Assembly: GCA_024707225.1 (NCBI GenBank)
Contig: JANQAE010000003.1
Coordinates: 434,001 to 498,000, forward strand
Length of the DNA: 64,000 nucleotides
DNA from: Dokdonella sp.
Lineage (GTDB): Bacteria; Pseudomonadota; Gammaproteobacteria; Xanthomonadales; Rhodanobacteraceae
Direction: 5' to 3'
In this document: in pieces, positions 13,497 to 24,220 of the stretch
Position numbering within the stretch: position 1 is the first letter of the stretch
How the letters are laid out: each line of letters starts with the position of its first letter
Notes under the pieces: model-generated
What the model saw: only the letters and a program-made list of their open reading frames with translations
What the model was told of the DNA's origin: nothing
The model's database searches: none
Position numbers and translations under genes: made by a program

Positions 13497-13889
13497 CGGT
13501 CCACCGCTGCCCCCGCGAGACCGCCACCGCGCTCGCCAAACGGCGGACGATAACCGTTTTCGACGGCCGCCGGTGCACGATCGCCGGCGGGCCCGCGCAC
13601 CGGCCCGCGGCGCACGCCGGTGCGGCACGCGGCAGCGATCCGATCGCATGCACGAAGGCGTCGACCAGCCCGCGTTCGATCGGCCAGGCCCATGCTATGG
13701 TTAGTACCGTCGGCACTTGACAAGACGCGATTTCATTCCGGCCGCTCGCACCTGCCGGAGCCGCGTCGACGTACAGCGCCGACGAATACCGTCAGGATCC
13801 CAAGGGGCGCTTCGTATACGAATCCATTTTTGACAGGGTCCTGCACCGGTCCCCGACCCGCCGATCATCCGTGAAAAAGGAGCGTTTCA
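13497..13889. other. Divergent intergenic region of about 390 bases
   Basis: No gene seen. It separates the DUF3667-like gene (-) from the P-domain protein (+). TTGACA occurs at 13717-13722 and again at 13830-13835, but neither has a convincing -10 at the right distance. The strong ribosome-binding site AGGAG at 13878-13882 belongs to the downstream gene. Confidence 0.5.
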
Positions 13890-13892
13890 GTG

Positions 13893-15602
13893 ATGTCCAA
13901 GCTATCGAGACTAGGCAACCCACCCGGCGCAGCGCTCGTTGTCGCCTGCGTGACCGCAGCGATCGCGAGCACGACGGCATACGCCCAGCGGCTCGACGAA
14001 GCCCCCTGGCGACCCGGCGCGAAGGCGCAGCTCTCGCCCGACACGGCGATGCCGCGCGCGGTCTGGCAGCCGCCCGCCAATGCGATCTACGACAACGGCC
14101 CGCGCACCAGCGGCACCGCACCCGGCTGTTCGGGCGACAGCGGCAATGCGAGCATCCTGCAGGATACGGCGCTGACGATGAGCACGTTCGGTGCCGGACA
14201 CGCGGTCAGCAGCGGATTCCGCGTCGCCGAGGACTTCGTCGTGCCGAGCGGCCAGACCTGGAACGTGACCGGCGCGAACTTCTTCGCGTACCAGACCAAC
14301 TCGGGCGCGACCTCGACGATCAACGCCGTCAACGTGCGCATCTGGAACGGCGTGCCAGGCACCGGCAGCGTGGTCTGCGGCGACCCGACGACCAACCGCA
14401 TGGACGCCACCGCCGCGTCCGGCATCTTCCGCACGCTCGAGAGCGCACCGGACTGCACGCGCCCGATCATGGTGCAGCACGTCGATCTGTCGAGCTGTCC
14501 GCCGCTCGCTGCCGGCACCTACTGGATCGACTGGCAGACCGGCGGCTCGCTGGCCAGCGGACCGTGGGCGCCGCCGATCGTGATCGCCGGACAGTCGACG
14601 ACCGGCAACGCGATGCAGTTCGACCCGACCGCCGGTACCTGGGCGGCACTGCTCGACGGCGGCAGCGGCACCGCGCAGGGCCTGCCGTTCGTGCTCGAGG
14701 GGCCGGCCGGGCCGGCATTGGCGATCGACGCCGCGGCGGCGGTGCTGACCGATTCGTGCGCGGCCAATCCGGCGCAGGACAACGGCGTGGTCGAGCCGGG
14801 CGAGACCGTCGACATCGCGGTCCCGGTCAGCGCGAGCGGCGGCAACTTCACGAACGTCGTCGCCAGCCTCGCGCTGCCGGCGCCGGGCTCGGTGGTCTAC
14901 GTCGTCTCCAGCGCCAATCTCGGCACCTTGAACGCCGGACAGAGCGCGACCGCCAACTTCCGGATCCGCGTCGAGAAGAGCTTCACCTGTCTCAGCGACT
15001 TCACGCTGCCGCTGGCGGTTACCAGCAACGAAGGCAATGCGACCGGCTCGATCGACGTGACCGTCGGCGCATCGGCCTCGCCGGTGCCCGCTGACGTGCC
15101 GGTCGCGATTCCGGACAATTCGCCGACCGGCATCAGCTCGACGATCGCGGTCAGCCAGAACCTGACGCTGACCGACCTGAAGGTACGAGTGCGCGCCACG
15201 CATACCTGGGTCGGCGATCTGATCGTCCGGCTGACCAGTCCGGCCGGCACGACGGTCACGCTGCTGGATCGCCCCGGCGTCCCGGTCAGCACCAACGGCT
15301 GCAACAACAACGATCTGGACGTCACGTTCGCCGACGGCCAGCCCGATCCGGAAGCCGTCTGCAACGCGGCCGGCACCAACGTGCCGTGGCCGGTCACCGA
15401 CGCGGGCCCGACCCAGCCGCTGTCGGCGTTCGACGGCCAGAACGCGCTCGGCAACTGGGTGCTGACGATATCGGACAATGCCACCATCGACACCGGCACG
15501 CTGGTCGACTGGGAGCTGATCCCGACGCCGGGGTTCGAGGGGGGTTGCGAGGTCTGCGGCGGTCTCGGCGATCTGATCTTCGAGGACGGCTTCGATCCGT
15601 AG
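13893..15602 (+). CDS. Secreted protein with C-terminal proprotein-convertase P domain
   Basis: About 569 residues with a clear Sec signal peptide (ALVVACVTAAIASTTAYA, cut before QRLDEAP). Residues to about 390 form one or two beta-rich domains of unknown type with CARDB/DUF11-like features (NNGVVEPGETVDIAVPVSAS-type wording in the second). The region from VAIPDNSPTGISSTIAV to NATIDTGTLVDWELI is a P/Homo B domain, as found after subtilisin-like and metallo-proteases, yet no protease domain is present. The extreme C-terminus CEVCGGLGDLIFEDGFDP is the Cys...LxFxDGF[E/D] motif. Starts at ATG 13893 or GTG 13890 are both possible; AGGAG is 7 bases before the GTG and 10 before the ATG. Probably exported; role unknown. 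Confidence 0.85.
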   Translation: MSKLSRLGNPPGAALVVACVTAAIASTTAYAQRLDEAPWRPGAKAQLSPDTAMPRAVWQPPANAIYDNGPRTSGTAPGCSGDSGNASILQDTALTMSTFGAGHAVSSGFRVAEDFVVPSGQTWNVTGANFFAYQTNSGATSTINAVNVRIWNGVPGTGSVVCGDPTTNRMDATAASGIFRTLESAPDCTRPIMVQHVDLSSCPPLAAGTYWIDWQTGGSLASGPWAPPIVIAGQSTTGNAMQFDPTAGTWAALLDGGSGTAQGLPFVLEGPAGPALAIDAAAAVLTDSCAANPAQDNGVVEPGETVDIAVPVSASGGNFTNVVASLALPAPGSVVYVVSSANLGTLNAGQSATANFRIRVEKSFTCLSDFTLPLAVTSNEGNATGSIDVTVGASASPVPADVPVAIPDNSPTGISSTIAVSQNLTLTDLKVRVRATHTWVGDLIVRLTSPAGTTVTLLDRPGVPVSTNGCNNNDLDVTFADGQPDPEAVCNAAGTNVPWPVTDAGPTQPLSAFDGQNALGNWVLTISDNATIDTGTLVDWELIPTPGFEGGCEVCGGLGDLIFEDGFDP

Positions 15603-15611
15603 CGCGAGGCA

Positions 15612-15662
15612 GCGGCGGATCGCATCCGCCGCCATGCAGGGCCCGGCCGATGCCGGGCCCTG
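15612..15662 (+). terminator. Two tandem hairpins after the P-domain gene
   Basis: First hairpin GCGGCGGAT / ATCCGCCGC with a 3-nt loop (15612-15632). Second hairpin AGGGCCCGGC / GCCGGGCCCT with loop CGAT (15638-15661), extended by one C-G pair. No T tract follows. They lie directly behind the stop codon and are likely terminator or mRNA-stabilising structures. Confidence 0.65.
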
Positions 15663-16066
15663 TTCACGACCGCGGCGCCTTCCGCGGTGGCCGCTGCGCC
15701 GCCTGCCCGATGACGTCGGGCATCGGCGTTCGAATGTGCGGGCTGACGCGAGTCAGTGCTCACGACATTGAGCACGCAGAGGCGACGGTGCACACCCCGG
15801 CAGGCGATCGAACGTGTTGCCGCATCCCGTAAGCGGTGACACCGCCGCAGGCGCGCGCGCCGCAACGCGGCCTGCACGGTGCATCGACACGGACCGCGAA
15901 AGAACACGATGCAGGCTCCCACCCGGACGCCGCGCATGCGATGCGACCCGCACGCGCGCAGTCCGCGCTGCCGCATCGGACAGCCGATCCGGCCGGCCCG
16001 CTCACGCGCCGGCCGGCGCACGCTCTACACTGGCGGCCGAATCGAATCGTCGCCCGTGCTCCTGCA
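15663..16066. other. Gene-less stretch before the MATE gene
   Basis: About 400 bases without a credible gene. The open frames here lack motifs and read as Arg/Ala-rich shadow translation. TACACT at about 16026 could be a -10 hexamer for the MATE gene, but no matching -35 is seen. Confidence 0.4.
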
Positions 16067-17458
16067 ATGACCTGGCTCTCCCTCGACCGGCAGCGCTTCG
16101 CGCGCGAGCTGACCGATACCGCGCGTCTGGCCGGCCCCCTCGTGCTCGGCCAGTTGTCGGCGGTCGGCATGAACGTCATCGACACGCTGCTGGCCGGTCA
16201 CCTCGATGCGCATACGCTGGCCGCGGTCGCGGTCGGCACCAGCATCTGGTCGCTGGCGCTGGTGGCCTCGCTCGGCGTCATGATGGCGGTGCCGCCATCG
16301 GTCGCGCAGCTGCACGGCGCCAACCGCCACGAGGCGATCGGCGCGCTGCTGCGCCAGGCGCTCTGGCTGGCCGGCGGCCTCGGGGTCGCGCTCGGCCTGG
16401 CGACCGCCTTCGGCGGACCGCTGCTGTTCGAGCTGATCGGCGTCGACCCGGCGCTGGCCGCGGACGTGCGCCGCTTCCTGCACGCGATCGCGTTCGGCGC
16501 GCCGGCGATGGCGCTCTACTTCGCGCTGCGCGGCCTCAGCGAGGGCATCGGCCTGACCCGGCCGACGATGATCTTCGGCCTGCTCGGACCGGCGCTGCTG
16601 GCGCCGATCGGCTACGTGCTGATGTACGGCCGATTCGGCCTGCCGCGACTCGGCGCGGCCGGCGCCGGCATCGCGACCGCGCTGGTGCTGTGGATTCAGC
16701 TGGCGAGCCTGCTGACCTACGTGGCACGGCACCCGGCGTACCGGCACGTGCAGCCGTTCGGCCGGCGCGACCGGCCCGATCGGCGCGCGATCGGCGAGCT
16801 GCTGCGCATCGGCGCGCCGATGGGGGTGACGGTCTTCATGGAGGCGAGCCTGTTCGTCGCGGTCGCGCTGATCATCGGCCGCCTCGGCGCGGACGTCGTG
16901 GCGAGCCACCAGGTCGCGATCAACGTGGCCTCGTTCGCGTTCATGGTGCCGCTCGGCATCGCGATGGCGACGACGGTCCGCGTCGGTCATGCGGTCGGGC
17001 GCAACGACGGCGTCGGCGTGCGCCTGGCCGGCGGCGCCGGATTCGCGCTGACGCTGGCGATCCAGTGTCTGTCGGCGAGCGTGCTGTTCGCGCTGCCGCA
17101 CGCGATCGCCTCGCTCTACACGCGAGACACCGTCGTCGTCGCGCTGGCCGCGCAGCTGCTGGTGCTGGCCGGCATGTTCCAGCTCTCCGACGGCATCCAG
17201 GTCGCCGCCAACGGCGCGCTGCGCGGCCTCAAGGACACGCGCACGCCGATGGTCATCACCTTGCTAGCCTATTGGGGCGTCGGCATGCCGGTCGGCGGGT
17301 GGCTGACCTTTCACGCCGGATACGGGGCTCGCGGCATGTGGATCGGCCTGATCGCCGGACTCACGATGGCCGCGCTGCTGCTGACGCTGCGCTTCCGCCG
17401 TCAAGCGGCGGGCTTCCAGGCTGCGGTCGACTTCGCCCGTCGCCTCGATCGTCACTGA
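16067..17458 (+). CDS. MATE-family multidrug/sodium antiporter
   Basis: 463 residues, the usual MATE/NorM length, with about twelve hydrophobic segments in two halves. The N-terminal motif LAGPLVLGQLSAVGMNVIDTLLAG and the second-half repeat IGAPMGVTVFMEASLFVAVALIIGRLG are characteristic, as are VASHQVAINVASFAFMVPLG and GALRGLKDTRTP near the C-terminus. Family members export cationic drugs or metabolites in exchange for Na+ or H+. ATG 16067 gives the correct N-terminus; the open frame extends upstream without similarity. It overlaps the 3' end of the convergent DUF3301-like frame as sequenced. Confidence 0.94.
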   Translation: MTWLSLDRQRFARELTDTARLAGPLVLGQLSAVGMNVIDTLLAGHLDAHTLAAVAVGTSIWSLALVASLGVMMAVPPSVAQLHGANRHEAIGALLRQALWLAGGLGVALGLATAFGGPLLFELIGVDPALAADVRRFLHAIAFGAPAMALYFALRGLSEGIGLTRPTMIFGLLGPALLAPIGYVLMYGRFGLPRLGAAGAGIATALVLWIQLASLLTYVARHPAYRHVQPFGRRDRPDRRAIGELLRIGAPMGVTVFMEASLFVAVALIIGRLGADVVASHQVAINVASFAFMVPLGIAMATTVRVGHAVGRNDGVGVRLAGGAGFALTLAIQCLSASVLFALPHAIASLYTRDTVVVALAAQLLVLAGMFQLSDGIQVAANGALRGLKDTRTPMVITLLAYWGVGMPVGGWLTFHAGYGARGMWIGLIAGLTMAALLLTLRFRRQAAGFQAAVDFARRLDRH

Positions 17459-17800
17459 CGGACGCTGCGCCGGCAGCGGCGCCTGCAGCACCGGCGAGGT
17501 CTGCGCGACCGGGATGCTCCAGGTCCGCAAGGCGTCGCCGAGCAGGTCCAGATGCCCCGGATGGCGATCGTGTCCATGGGTGCTGACCTCGAAGCCGTAG
17601 CGGCGCTTGAGCCGCAGCCGGCCGTCGACGCGCGCCAGGCCGACGCGGCGCAGCGACACGGTCTGGTCGAGCAGCTGCACGCCGGCGCGATGGCACAGCT
17701 CGCGCGCGAGGCGCCCGGCCTGCTCCCGCGCACGCAGCGCACGCAACCACAGCGCAATCGCAGCGCCGATGAGCAGCAGGGGAATCCATTGACTGAGCAT
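17264..17800 (-). CDS. DUF3301-like membrane protein, 3' end uncertain
   Basis: The first 100 or so residues look like the DUF3301 family: one N-terminal membrane segment (WIPLLLIGAAIALWLRALRA), then AREQAGRLARELCHRAGVQLLDQTVSLRRV and LRLKRRYGFEVS. Function is unknown. In the open frame the protein runs 195 bases into the 3' end of the MATE gene, with no family similarity in that tail. A one-base error near 17460-17500 would instead place its stop at 17452, just touching the MATE stop. I keep the open coordinates but consider the shorter end more likely. Confidence 0.65.
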   Translation of the reverse strand: MLSQWIPLLLIGAAIALWLRALRAREQAGRLARELCHRAGVQLLDQTVSLRRVGLARVDGRLRLKRRYGFEVSTHGHDRHPGHLDLLGDALRTWSIPVAQTSPVLQAPLPAQRPSVTIEATGEVDRSLEARRLTAEAQRQQQRGHRESGDQADPHAASPVSGVKGQPPADRHADAPIG

Positions 17801-17976
17801 CGCCCGAGTGTGGAGACGGCCGGGCAGCCTTGCAAGGGCGACCGGCCCGACCGGCGCAGGCGCGCGGCCGGCGGCCGGTCACGGCGTCCGGCACCGTTTT
17901 CGCTAGAATCCCCGCCATAACCAGAACATCAAGGGGGGACGCTGCGACCTCGAGGCTCGAGTGCGCTGATCCGGAC

Positions 17977-20369
17977 ATGGCGACGATCGACATCCCCGAC
18001 TATCGGCCGGTCGACAAGCTCGGCTCGAGCCGGCTGGCCAGCGTCAGGCTCGCGACGCAGACCTCGCTGGAGCGCGACGTCGCGCTGAAGATCCTGTCGC
18101 CCGGCCCGGCGGCCGATCCGGTCATCAGCGAGCAGTTCCTGCAGTCGGCGCGGACACTGGCCTCGTTTGCGCACCCGAACGTCGTGCAGGTCTACGACAT
18201 CGGGCTCGAACCGGCGCCGTACTACGCGATGCAATACCTGTCCGGCGGCAATTTCGCGAGCCGGGTCAGGCGCGGCCTCGACGAGCGCGAGCTGCGCCGC
18301 ATCCTCGAGGGCGTCGCGCGTGCACTGGGCTACATCCACCGCCGCCGGCACGTGCACGGCAGCATCAGTCCCAACAACATCCTGTTCGACGCCAACGATA
18401 CGGCGATCCTCAGCGACTTCGGCCTGCTCGCGGCGCGCCGCAAGCTGGCCGCCGACGGCGAGGCCGCACCGCCCGGCGCGGACGGCTACGTCAGCCCGGA
18501 GGTCGCGCGCGGCGACACGCCGGACGCGCGCTCGGACATCTACAGCCTCGGCGCGGTGGCGCTCTTCGGCCTGAGCGGACGTTCGCCGGCGGAGGCCGGC
18601 GACCCTCCCTCGCCGGTTCCGCGGCTGCCGCCCGAACGCGCGCACTGGCAGCCGCTGCTCGACAAGGCGATGGCGAGCGATCCGAACAAGCGCTTCCAGA
18701 GCGCCGAGGCACTGCTGGCCGCGCTGGCCTCGATCGACGTGGCAGCCGCCGAAGTCGCCGTGGCGACGCCGCCGCCGAGAGGCGCCGCTGCTCCGACGCA
18801 GAACGCGGCTGCAGCAGCGGTGACCGCGACCGCCGTGCATACGGCGCCGGCCGGTGGCCGCCGCGACGGCGTCGCGCCGCCGGCGAGCCACGGCGAGGCG
18901 TCGCCGCCGGCCTCCGTACCGCCGCCGGACGGCGGTACCTGGCTGCCGATCGCGATCGCCGTGCTCGGCGTGCTGCTGATCGGCGGCGTCGGCTACGGAC
19001 TGTGGGCCTCGCGCGCTCCGTCGAGCGAGCCCGCGCCGATCGCCGCGCTCGCCGATCCGGACGAGACGCCGGAGCCGACGCCGGCCGATCCGGCCGCGCC
19101 GCAGGCCGACGCGCCGTCCGAGCCGGATTTCCTGTCCGATCCGCGCCTCGATGCCGACGGCCGTCCGATCGCGCCGATCGATCTGCGCCTGGTGCCGACC
19201 GTCGTCGATCCGGTCGCCGAACTGGTCCGCCTCGGCCGCGCCGACCTCGCGGCGCAGCGCCTGACGCTGCCGCCGGAACGCAATGCGCTGGAACGGTTCC
19301 AGCTGGCGCTCAAGATCAATCCGCGGACGCGCGCGGCGCGCGAGGGCATCGTCCAAGTCGCGCGCGCGGCTACCTCGATCTGGCCGAGAACGCCCATCAG
19401 GCCGGTCAGACCGACGCCTTCCTCGAACAGCTCGACAAGGCCGCTACGGTCGCCGCCCTGGCCGGCGAGGAAGGCCAGGCGGTACTCGCCGAAATCCGCG
19501 CGCGGCGCGGCCGCGAAGCCGGCCGCCTGGTCGAGCAGGCCCGCCCGCTGGTCGATGCCTGGGACAAGGCCGGCGCGGGTGCGCTGTACGAGCGCGCACT
19601 CGCGATCGACCCCGGCAATGCCGCCGTGCTCGAGGCGCAGCGCCGCCTGCAGCGCGTCGGTGCGCCGGGCTACGTGTTCCGCGACGCGGTCGACGGCGGC
19701 AGCGGTCCGTCGCTGGTCGTGCTCGACGCGACGCTGGCGGTCGGACAGTTTCCGGTGACGCGCGGCGAGTTCGCGCGCTGGGCGCAGGCCGCCGGCGACG
19801 CGGCGCAAGGCGCGCAGGCCTGCCGCGATCGCGAGTCGTTCTTCCGCTCCTCACGCAATCGCAACTGGCTCAAGCCCGACGTCGAGCAGGGTGACGACCA
19901 TCCGGTCGTCTGCGTCGGTTTCGCCCAGGCGCAGCGCTACGCCGCCTGGCTCAGCGAACGCACCGGCCAGCGCTACCGGCTGCTGACGCCGGCCGAATGG
20001 GACCGCATCGCACGTTCGGCGACGACGGCCGACTGCCGCTCCGCGAATCTGGCCGACCAGGCCTATCGGCGCCGCTACGAGACCCAGCAGGGCCAGGACT
20101 GCGACGACGGCGCCGCCGGCACCTCGCCGGTCGGCCGCTATCCGGCGATCTCGGTCGGCGTGTTCGACATGGACGGCAACGTGCGCGAGTGGGTGGCCGG
20201 CTGCGGCAAGGGGGCGCCGCTGACGCCGGGCTGCCGCGAGCACACGGTCAAGGGCCGCGGCTGGCTGTCGGTGCCGGGCAAGGAGGCCGTCGGCAACGTC
20301 GAGAGCTACGGCGAGGACGTGGCGCTCAACAGCGTGGGATTCCGCATCGCGCGCGAGATCGCGCCGTGA
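17977..20369 (+). CDS. Membrane kinase-like protein with C-terminal FGE/sulfatase-modifying-like domain; predicted pseudokinase (one-base frameshift)
   Basis: Residues 1-250 form a Ser/Thr kinase fold: the beta3 lysine is VALK38, DFG is Asp147 (LSDFGLL), and the activation segment ends YVSPEVARGDTPDARSDIYS. The catalytic loop, normally HRDxKPxN, reads HGSISPNN at 127-134, so both the catalytic Asp (Ser129) and the following Lys (Ser131) are lost, and the glycine loop (LGSSRLASV) is weak. A Pro/Ala linker, one membrane segment (WLPIAIAVLGVLLIGGVGYG, about 322-342), a periplasmic region with TPR-like helices, and a formylglycine-generating-enzyme-like domain (VTRGEFARWAQAAG, LLTPAEWDRIAR, GNVREWVAG) follow. 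The frame shifts near 19360-19370 in GCGCGCGGC. Restored length is 797 residues. The FHA gene follows by 22 bases. Confidence 0.88.
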
Positions 20370-20391
20370 CACTGAAGGGGAACGCAAGCAG

Positions 20392-21189
20392 ATGAAGCTG
20401 ATCTTTCCGAACGGGGAGCATGCGTCGGTCGACCTGTCCGACGGCCGCTGGATCGTCGGCTCCGCCGCCGACGCGCAGATCGTGATCGCGCTGCCGGGGG
20501 TGGCACCGCGCCATGCCCAGCTGCAGGTCGCCGGCGGCACCGTCAGCGTACACGGCCCGGCGGCCGGCGCGGCACTGGCCGTCAACGGCCGTCCGGTCAC
20601 GGCCGAGACCGTGCTCAAGCCCGGCGATCTGATCACGATCGGTCCGGTCGGCTGCCGGCTCGCCGCGGTCGAACGCGCCGCCGCCGCGGTGGCGCCGGCC
20701 AAGGCCAGCGTCGACGAGACCGGCAGCACCCGCCTGCGCATCGCGCTGCCGCGCTTCGTGCTGCGCGGCGTGTCGGGCCCGACGTTCGGCAAGGCGTTTG
20801 CGATCCACGGCACGATGACGATCGGCCGCCAGGCCGATTGCGACATCACGGTCGCCACCGAGGAAATCTCGCGCCACCACGCGCGCGTGCAGGCGACCGC
20901 CGACGGCCTGCTGGTCGAGGATCTCGGCTCGGCCAACGGCACCTACATCAACGGCAAGCGCGTGCAGGGCGGCCTGCTGCGGACCGGCGAGGAGCTGCGT
21001 CTGGACACGGTACGCTTCCTGCTGCTGACGCCCGGCGCGGAACTCAATCCAGGCGCCGCAGCCACCGCTACCGGCGCAGCAGCACAGGACAAGGCCGCCT
21101 CGCGGACCGGCCTGATCGTCGCGATCGTGGTCGTGGTGCTGGCGGCGCTCGCCGCGGCCGCCTGGTTCACCGGCCTGATCCCGCACTGA
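20392..21189 (+). CDS. Double-FHA membrane protein
   Basis: 265 residues with two forkhead-associated domains, which bind phosphothreonine. The first (about 1-90) is degenerate (WIVGSAADAQIVIALPGVAP, RHAQL). The second (about 118-210) is canonical: IGRQADCDITV, EISRHHARV, and LGSANGTYINGKRV, which contain the phosphopeptide-binding Arg, Ser, His and Asn. A single C-terminal membrane segment (GLIVAIVVVVLAALAAAAWF) leaves both domains in the cytoplasm. It follows the kinase-like gene by 22 bases, so the two very likely work together. With the neighbour's catalytic Asp missing, either another kinase supplies the phosphate or binding is phosphate-independent. Start ATG 20392. Confidence 0.92.
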   Translation: MKLIFPNGEHASVDLSDGRWIVGSAADAQIVIALPGVAPRHAQLQVAGGTVSVHGPAAGAALAVNGRPVTAETVLKPGDLITIGPVGCRLAAVERAAAAVAPAKASVDETGSTRLRIALPRFVLRGVSGPTFGKAFAIHGTMTIGRQADCDITVATEEISRHHARVQATADGLLVEDLGSANGTYINGKRVQGGLLRTGEELRLDTVRFLLLTPGAELNPGAAATATGAAAQDKAASRTGLIVAIVVVVLAALAAAAWFTGLIPH

Positions 21190-21214
21190 GGCGGGCCGCG
21201 CAGGTCGGGCGGCT

Positions 21215-22068
<854 letters not shown>

Positions 22069-22087
22069 CGCGGCCGCTCTCGCCCCG

Positions 22088-24141
22088 TCACTGCGCGCCG
22101 GTCCAGCGCTTGAGCCAGGCGTTGACGGTGTCGTGCCACTTCACGCTGTTCTGCGGCTTGAGCACCCAGTGGTTCTCGTCCGGGAAGTACAGCAGCTGGC
22201 TCGGGATGCCGCGCCGCTGCAGCGCCGTGAACGTCGAGATGCCCTGGTCGACCGGCACGCGATAGTCCTTCTCGCCCTGCACGACCAGCATCGGCACGCG
22301 CCACTTGGCGACGTGGTTGACCGGATTGAAGCGCTCGTAGTGATCGGGCTTGGCGAACGCGCTGCCGCCGTTCTCCCACTCGGTGAACCACAGCTCTTCG
22401 GTCACGTAGCCCATCGAACGCGTGTCGAAGACGCCGTCGTGGTTGACCAGGCATTTCCACGGCGCGTTCCAGTTGCCGGCGATCCAGTTGATCATGTAGC
22501 CGCCGTAGGATGCGCCGAGCGCGCAGGCGCGATCGCCGTCGAGGAACGCGTAGCGGTCGAGTGCGGCCTGCCAGCCGAGCTTGAGGTCCTCCAGCGGCTT
22601 GCCGCCCCAGTCTCCCGAGATCGAATCGGTGAACGCCTGGCCGTAGCCGGTCGAGCCGTGGAAGTTGATCGTGACGACCGCAAACCCCTGACCGGCGTAG
22701 GTCTGCGGATTCCAGCGGTAGCTCCAGCCGTCGTTCATCGCGCCCTGCGGACCGCCGTGGATGATGAAGGCGACCGGATACTTGCGGGCCGGATCGAAGT
22801 CCACCGGCTTGACGACGTAGCCCTGGACCTCCTCGTCGCCCCAGCCCTTGAACGTGAAGAACTCGCTCCGGCCGACCGCCAGGCCGGCCAGGCGATCGGC
22901 GTTGAAGCGCGCGACCGGACGCAGCGCACCGCCCTTGAGCGGCGCGACGAACAGATCGCTCGGCCGCTGCAGCGTCTGATGCGCGATCAGCAGCTGCCGC
23001 GCGCCGACGTCGAAACCGGCGACGGTGCCGTCCTCGACCAGCTTGCGGACCTTGCCGCTGGCGACGTCGACCGCGAACAGCGGATGGCGGCCCCGATCGT
23101 CCGCCGCGGTGTACAGCGTGCGGCCGTCGAACGATTCCTTCAGCGCCGACGCGGAGCGGTCCCAGTCGGCCGCGATCTCGCGCAGCGCACCGGTCTCGAG
23201 ATCGAGCGCGCGGATGCCGAAGCGGTCGGCCTCGAAACCGGGCCGCTTCATCGCGAGGTAGTACAGCGTCTTGCCGTCGCGCGAGGGCAGCGGATAGGCG
23301 TCCCAGGCCGGGTTCGCGGCGGTGAGATTGCGCGGCGCGGCACTGCCGTCGACGCTGGCCGCATACAGATCGAAATTGGTCGACCAGGCCTCGCTGCTGC
23401 CTTCGGCATTGCGCGCGCCGAAGTATACCGTGGCCCCGTCGGGCGAGAACGCGTACTCGCTGTCGTCGCCGAACGGCTTGGACGGCACGTCGTTGTCGAT
23501 GCCGCGCGAGAGCCGGCGCGGTTCGCCGGCGAGCTTGCCGTCCGCGCCGAACTCACCGACGAACAGCTGCGAGCGGCGGCCGTCGGACCAGGTATCCCAG
23601 TGGCGGATGAACAGCTGCTCGTAGACGCGCCCGCTGCCCTTGCTCTTCTCGACCTGATCGAGGCGCTCGCGCGTGCAGGCCAGCGTCGCGCAGTCGACGA
23701 ACACCTCCAGCGACAGCGCGACACGGCGGCCGTCCGGCGAGAGCTTGTAGCCGCCGACATCGAGCGGCAGCGCGCTGAGCTGCGTGGCCTCGCCGCCGTC
23801 GGCCGACATCCGCCACAGCTGATTGACGCCGTCCTTCGCGGCCAGGAAGTACAGCCAGCGTCCGTCCGGCGACCAGCGCGGCGTGTTCGCGCCGAGCGCC
23901 TGGTCGGTCAGCCGGCGCGGCGTGCGCGGCCGTCGGTCGTCACGCTCCAGATCGCGTTGACGCCGCGGTTGGCGTCGAAATCGGTCTCGCGGATCTGGAT
24001 CGCCGCGTGGCGGCCGTCCGGAGAGAGCACCTGGTCGCTGAGCCGGTCGAGCGTCGCCAGATCGCGAATCTCGAACGGCCGCGGCGCGGCCGACGCCGAA
24101 GCGGCGGCCAACAGGATCAGGATCGCGCAGCAAGACTTCAT
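22088..24141 (-). CDS. Secreted S9-family prolyl oligopeptidase/acylaminoacyl peptidase (one-base frameshift)
   Basis: About 684 residues. The N-terminus at 24141 is a Sec signal peptide (CCAILILLAAASASAAP), so the enzyme is periplasmic. A beta-propeller of WD40-like repeats (VLSPDGRHAAIQI, PRWSPDGRWLYFL, AFSPDGATVYFGA) precedes the alpha/beta-hydrolase domain: HGGPQGA oxyanion region, nucleophile GASYGGY, Asp in GEKDYRVP and His in DENHWVL. The frame shifts near 23921-23935, between VTTDGR and TPRRLTDQ; one base restores it. It cleaves short peptides in the periplasm by family. It lies between an OPT-type peptide transporter upstream and nadC downstream on the same strand. Confidence 0.93.
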
Positions 24142-24220
24142 CGGACAGCCCCGGAAAACGAAGGGAGGCGCATGGTACGGATTCGGATCAGGCCGGGCCA
24201 ACCGCCACAGGTCATCACGC

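Noticed and set aside
13717-13835. TTGACA hexamers at 13717 and 13830 as promoters
   Set aside because: Neither has a plausible -10 at 16-18 bases, so they are not annotated as promoters.
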